Part shown: positions 9,071-12,226 of the stretch, in pieces
How the letters are laid out: each line of letters begins with the position of its first letter
Numbering within the stretch: position 1 is the stretch's first letter
NCBI GenBank assembly: GCA_015680635.1
Contig: JAABOA010000093.1
Coordinates: forward strand, 8,371-20,596
Direction: 5' to 3'
Length of the DNA stretch: 12,226 nt
Origin: Lunasporangiospora selenospora
Lineage: Eukaryota; Mortierellomycota; Mortierellomycetes; Mortierellales; Mortierellaceae
Notes under the pieces: generated by a model
The model's input: only the letters and a program-made list of their open reading frames with translations
Databases searched by the model: none
Told to the model about the DNA's origin: nothing
Position numbers and translations under genes: made by a program

Positions 9071-9155
9071 TGCGCGTTCTTGGTTTGGTTGATGAGAAAT
9101 GGGGATAAAGATGAGGTGTGAGAGGGAAGGGAGAGTGAAATAGTGCACTTTTCAT
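8997..9155 (-). promoter_or_regulatory. Upstream ORF overlapping the MPU1 start
   Basis: An ATG at 9155 lies 85 bases upstream of the MPU1 ATG in another frame and stays open for 52 codons, ending at 8997 inside MPU1. If transcription begins before 9155, this overlapping uORF would lower MPU1 translation; if it begins after, the ATG is irrelevant. The intervening leader (about 9110-9150) is CT-rich on the sense strand. Confidence 0.4.
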
Positions 9156-9269
9156 AAGGAGAGTGCTTTGAGTGTAAGCCATCCAGTGAATTTTAAGGCC
9201 CATTGTCCTGGAGCCAAATGGAAATGTGACACGCATATTTTATCACGCTCCAATCATCTCTTTTTTAAT

Positions 9270-10222
9270 TTACTTTTGCTTGTACTCGGGATTACAGGAG
9301 CTTTTCACAACAGAGTCTGTCACTTCGACATAACCCTTCTTGCCTGCCTGTGTCACATATCCAGAGACCAAAGGCTCTACTGCTGCCACAGAAGGCGACC
9401 CCTTGATCACCTCTACAAAAGAGTCTCCCATCCCGCTGTCTGCCGCACCATCTGTCACTGCTCTAGACGATGAGTCTCCATTCATCACTGGTGCTCGTCC
9501 ATAAGAGTCCTCGGCTCCTGACGACCCGGAGCTCGATCCAGATCTCGACATGGATGCTTGCCTTACTCGAACATGCGACCGCGTCATAATGGATTCCGTC
9601 CCACCATTCTCCTCCTCAGACGGTTCTCTAGCAATGGAGGATGTACGGCTATGAGCCCTGCTCGACCTTCGACTGCCCGAGACCTTCTTTTGCACAAAGA
9701 TGACTCTTGGAATGACGCCCTGGACAAGCTCGACCACACTTTGCTTTGCCTCGACATGGATATGACTCTCCAAATGTCGGACAACATGGCTAATGCCCTC
9801 CTCCGTCTCACAGATCAAGAGCTGTCGTGGATCAAACAGTTTGGGTCCACGCTTCCCAGTGTCGACCAAGCCCGCATTCCTGAGCATGCCCAGAATCTGG
9901 TCCCGTTCACGCTCCTGCCACATCTGTCGCTCCTGTTTGATTTGTTCCAACTCCTGAACACTCAGCTCACGCTCTTTGCCGTGGGTGGACTGCTTTTGTG
10001 TCTGTGCAGAGGGACAGAGCAGGATCAGATGAAGGTTGTAGTTTTCGGCAAGATGGAAGAGCAATGGTATCGCGCCTTCAACAAATCCATAGTTGGGTGT
10101 CGTTGGGTCCGGTGAGGGGTTCCAAACAAACGTCTAAGAGTGATCAAAGCGAGCAATCGACAGTGGTTAGCATTGAGATGGCCACATCCAGATATTTTTT
10201 CTTGAATATTTGTAATAATAAT

Positions 10223-10278
<56 letters not shown>

Positions 10279-10391
10279 ACTTGCATTTTTGAGCGAAACG
10301 GTCATGACTCGGCGATTTCTCTTGACAGTCTTTGCAATCTTGGAGCCAAGCCGTGATAATGAAGATGACTGGGCCTATTGTAACAAAAAAA

Positions 10392-10426
<35 letters not shown>

Positions 10427-10942
10427 CGGGTCAGGAAATCAGAAATAGACGGACAGAGACGGAGGAGAAGAGAGGTCATGGGGTGATCGATCGGAAGGAT
10501 ATGACGGGCAGGGTCTTGTTATTCCCGCATGGCCATCAAGAAGGCTCATGGTCGTGCGAAACGTTAAACAAAGACGCTGTCCGATGGGCCATGGGTCCCT
10601 CGGGTGCACCTTCCACCTTTCAAAGACACTGGAGACCCATTCCGCTCCCAGCCAATAATCGGTCAAAAGGTAATAGCACAAGTACCCTTTGGGAGTGGAC
10701 CCGTGAATTACCTCTGCTGATCCATTCGGACTTGTCCGAGTATTGCGATCCCGCCCAGTATTGGTCGATCCACGGCCGTTGTTCACACCATTGTTCTGAT
10801 CGGCTCGATTGCCGTCGGCTCCGTTCTTCTTTTGCTGCTGGCGATAGACGTACAATCCGAGCGACACAACACTGCAGGCAAGGGTTGTATAGGCGACCAA
10901 AGCGCCCATCCGACGGTTCTTGTTTACTTGGCTCTTGCTCAT
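9270..10942 (-). CDS. PEX22: Peroxin 22 (Pex22-like), anchor for the Pex4 E2 enzyme, 3 exons
   Basis: Pex22 holds the ubiquitin-conjugating enzyme Pex4 at the cytosolic face of the peroxisome, supporting monoubiquitination and recycling of the import receptor Pex5. Exons (minus strand): 10942-10712, 10374-10285 and 10133-9270, all phase 0, giving 394 residues. Intron 1 is 337 bases (GT-AG); intron 2 is 151 bases with a GC donor. A short basic N-terminus leads into one membrane segment (about residues 13-33, GALVAYTT...GLYVY), then a Gln/Asn/Gly-rich linker. The Pex22 domain spans about residues 98-253: RRVMTVSLKN, WNPSPDPTTPNYGF, IPLLFHLAENY, LRNAGLV, LLICETEEGISHVVRHLE and VIPRVIFV; it is like plant and fungal Pex22. 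A charged helix (about 155-187) is inserted in the domain. Residues 254-394 form a Ser/Arg-rich, low-complexity tail that makes the protein long for the family. The ATG has A at -3. Confidence 0.85.
10134..10284 (-). other. GC-AG intron 2 of PEX22, carrying a long (CT)n tract
   Basis: The exon ends CTCAAAAAT followed by GCAAGT; the acceptor is CACTCTTAG. The join gives VSLKN-TFVWNPSPD in phase 0, and the nearest GT (10280-10279) would break the frame. A GCTAACC branch-point match lies about 40 bases before the acceptor. The tract (AG)24 on the plus strand (10227-10275) begins only about ten bases after the donor in the transcript, where it reads (CT)n. Confidence 0.85.
10227..10275. repeat. 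(AG)24 microsatellite in PEX22 intron 2
   Basis: A 49-base pure AG tract on the plus strand, the longest microsatellite in the window. Confidence 0.97.
10394..10423. repeat. (AG)15 microsatellite in PEX22 intron 1
   Basis: A 30-base AG tract on the plus strand. In the transcript it is (CT)n followed by a U-run, ending about 18 bases before the CAATAG acceptor, where it could act as a polypyrimidine tract. Confidence 0.95.
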
Positions 10943-12226
10943 TGTGTAGTCTTTTTGTTTGTCGTCAGCGAGGATTCGGAATGAGATGAGGAATGTAAAG
11001 AGATCTCTAGCGATTGGTATATGACAGATGAGCCGGAGACGCCAGAGAAGAGCGAGAGAAAGGGAGAAGGGTGGGAACAGAAAGATAAAGAGGGAAGGAA
11101 AGAAGGAAAGAGAGAGAAGAGAGGTAAGGGATAGAGAGATATAAAAAAAAAGAGAGAGAGCGAGCGATGGTGGTTGTACAAAGGGCAATTGCGATAGATT
11201 GATTCAGGTGGTTGAGAATGTGTCTGAATCCTGCAAAGTGAACGTGCAGAAAAGTGGGGACAGAGATGGATGCCGATCCGCGTGTTGGATTCCGTACACA
11301 AGGTGATCCTGAAGGTGCGGTTGATGAGCAGACACTGTTACTGGCAGACTGGCTGGCGGCTCGGGGATGATGCCTTTCGATGAGAGGAGAGAAGGAGAAG
11401 AGAAAGAGAAAGAGGAACGAGAAGCGAATGGGTGCAGAAAGAGAAAAGAATAGCTGAAGGTGAGAGAGACAAAGGGCGAGAGAGTGTGAGAGAGTGGAAA
11501 AAAAACGCGGGGGATTCGCACGCAAAAGAAACAGAGCAGGATTGACACATGACACCGAGCCTGAAAAGAGACCTTTGACCGTGCACACATTCACACACGC
11601 TCTCTCTCTCTCCTGTCTCCACTCTGACTCTTTCTCTTCTTTTATCAGCACAAAACAAAAAAGGGAGACAAGGCTGAGGACACTCTGTTGGACTATGCAC
11701 CCACGGGCCATGCACGCTTGGACAATACTTCGGCCCTGGGGCATGGAGAACAAGCAGAGGCCATTTGGCCAGCCAGGTCCCCTACCCCCGACCTACAAGC
11801 AAAGGCCTGTCTCCTCCTCCCAGAGTGAATTCTCGTTACAAATCCTGAATCTTAAAAAAATGCCACAACCCACACTCTAGCTGCATGTATCCTGTTTTCC
11901 CTGAAATCCTATGTTGCCGCAAGGAGTAGGAGGTGGCCTAGGAAACGCGTCGCTATAACTCTCTCTCTCTCTCACTCTCTCTCACTCACTCCTCTTTCTT
12001 CTCATCCTCCTCAGTCCTCTTCGCCCCTTCTCCACTTTTCTTTAACTCGCCTATTCGTCCACCTAAATTGGGCAGTTACCGAGATTTACACTTGGTAGTC
12101 CCGCCTGAGTTCTCCAATTGACCTTGGCGCAGGCTGTCCAAGCCCATGACAGGCTAACACCGAGCCAGGGCAGAGCTCAAGCCTGCCTTGCTCTCTTTGT
12201 CCAACGAAAGGACAGCCAACAATAAT
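10943..12226. promoter_or_regulatory. Intergenic region right of PEX22, probably a divergent promoter
   Basis: No gene is supported in these 1284 bases. The left part (10990-11510) is purine-rich on the plus strand with GA tracts near 11060-11165 and 11385-11500, as found upstream of the other leftward genes. From about 11590 the bias turns over: CT tracts on the plus strand at 11601-11612 and 11959-11993 and pyrimidine-rich DNA to about 12050. The last 170 bases are mixed, with no ATG-led frame of note on the plus strand. Open frames here translate low-complexity sequence and are not convincing. Confidence 0.45.

Noticed and set aside
9071-9148. 26-residue N-terminal extension of MPU1 in the same frame
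   Set aside because: It would have to begin at GTG in a nuclear gene; there is no ATG between the in-frame TGA and 9070.
10439-11188. Single 249-residue frame covering PEX22 exon 1 and its flanks
   Set aside because: The parts before the ATG at 10942 and after the donor at 10711 are UTR and intron; only the middle is exon, and splicing to 10374 gives the family-like protein.
11007-11753. Long Ser/Leu/Phe-rich minus-strand frames upstream of PEX22
   Set aside because: They translate pyrimidine-rich promoter DNA, overlap each other in several frames and show no family features.
1030-12226. A functional gene cluster of co-directed genes
   Set aside because: Peroxisome biogenesis, ER glycosylation, endocytic actin and tryptophan breakdown share no pathway, and each gene has its own upstream region; the common strand is probably chance or local history.

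Overview
The window looks like nuclear DNA of a filamentous fungus. Protein-coding reading frames are broken by short spliceosomal introns with GT-AG or GC-AG ends, mostly 110 to 160 bases, with CTAAC/CTAAT-like branch points. The genes sit close together, and intergenic DNA and introns are full of GA/CT microsatellites. Protein resemblance and the gene set (a true ACMSD, Ldb17/Dip1, MPU1, Pex22) make an early-diverging fungus such as Mortierellomycotina my best guess; that placement is inference.

Every gene I can support lies on the minus strand, so the window reads right to left. From the right: PEX22 (10942 to 9270, 3 exons), the peroxisomal anchor of the Pex4 ubiquitin-conjugating enzyme; MPU1/MPDU1 (9070 to 8243, 1 exon), an ER PQ-loop protein needed to use dolichol-linked sugars; an unassigned small ORF with one membrane segment (8167 to 7805), in the same frame as MPU1 just past its stop; LDB17/DIP1 (6781 to 3328, 7 exons), an Arp2/3 activator of the WISH/DIP/SPIN90 family; ACMSD (2698 to 1030, 5 exons), the amidohydrolase-fold decarboxylase of the kynurenine pathway branch point; and a doubtful membrane-protein start running off the left edge (119 to 1). 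I rebuilt all exons by hand from splice signals, phase and family resemblance.

The genes do not form one pathway. They are separate housekeeping or metabolic genes (peroxisome receptor recycling, ER glycosylation, endocytic actin, tryptophan breakdown) that share an orientation. I see no rRNA, tRNA, transposon, CRISPR array or phage gene.

The most useful observations are: two GC-AG introns among twelve, both with the donor GCAAGT; a 145-codon open stretch in frame after the MPU1 stop; an overlapping upstream ORF at MPU1; and a strict strand bias of GA/CT tracts, pyrimidine on the sense strand before and inside each gene, which flips at about 11.5 to 11.6 kb and predicts a rightward gene beyond the window. 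I found no convincing new multi-gene system.
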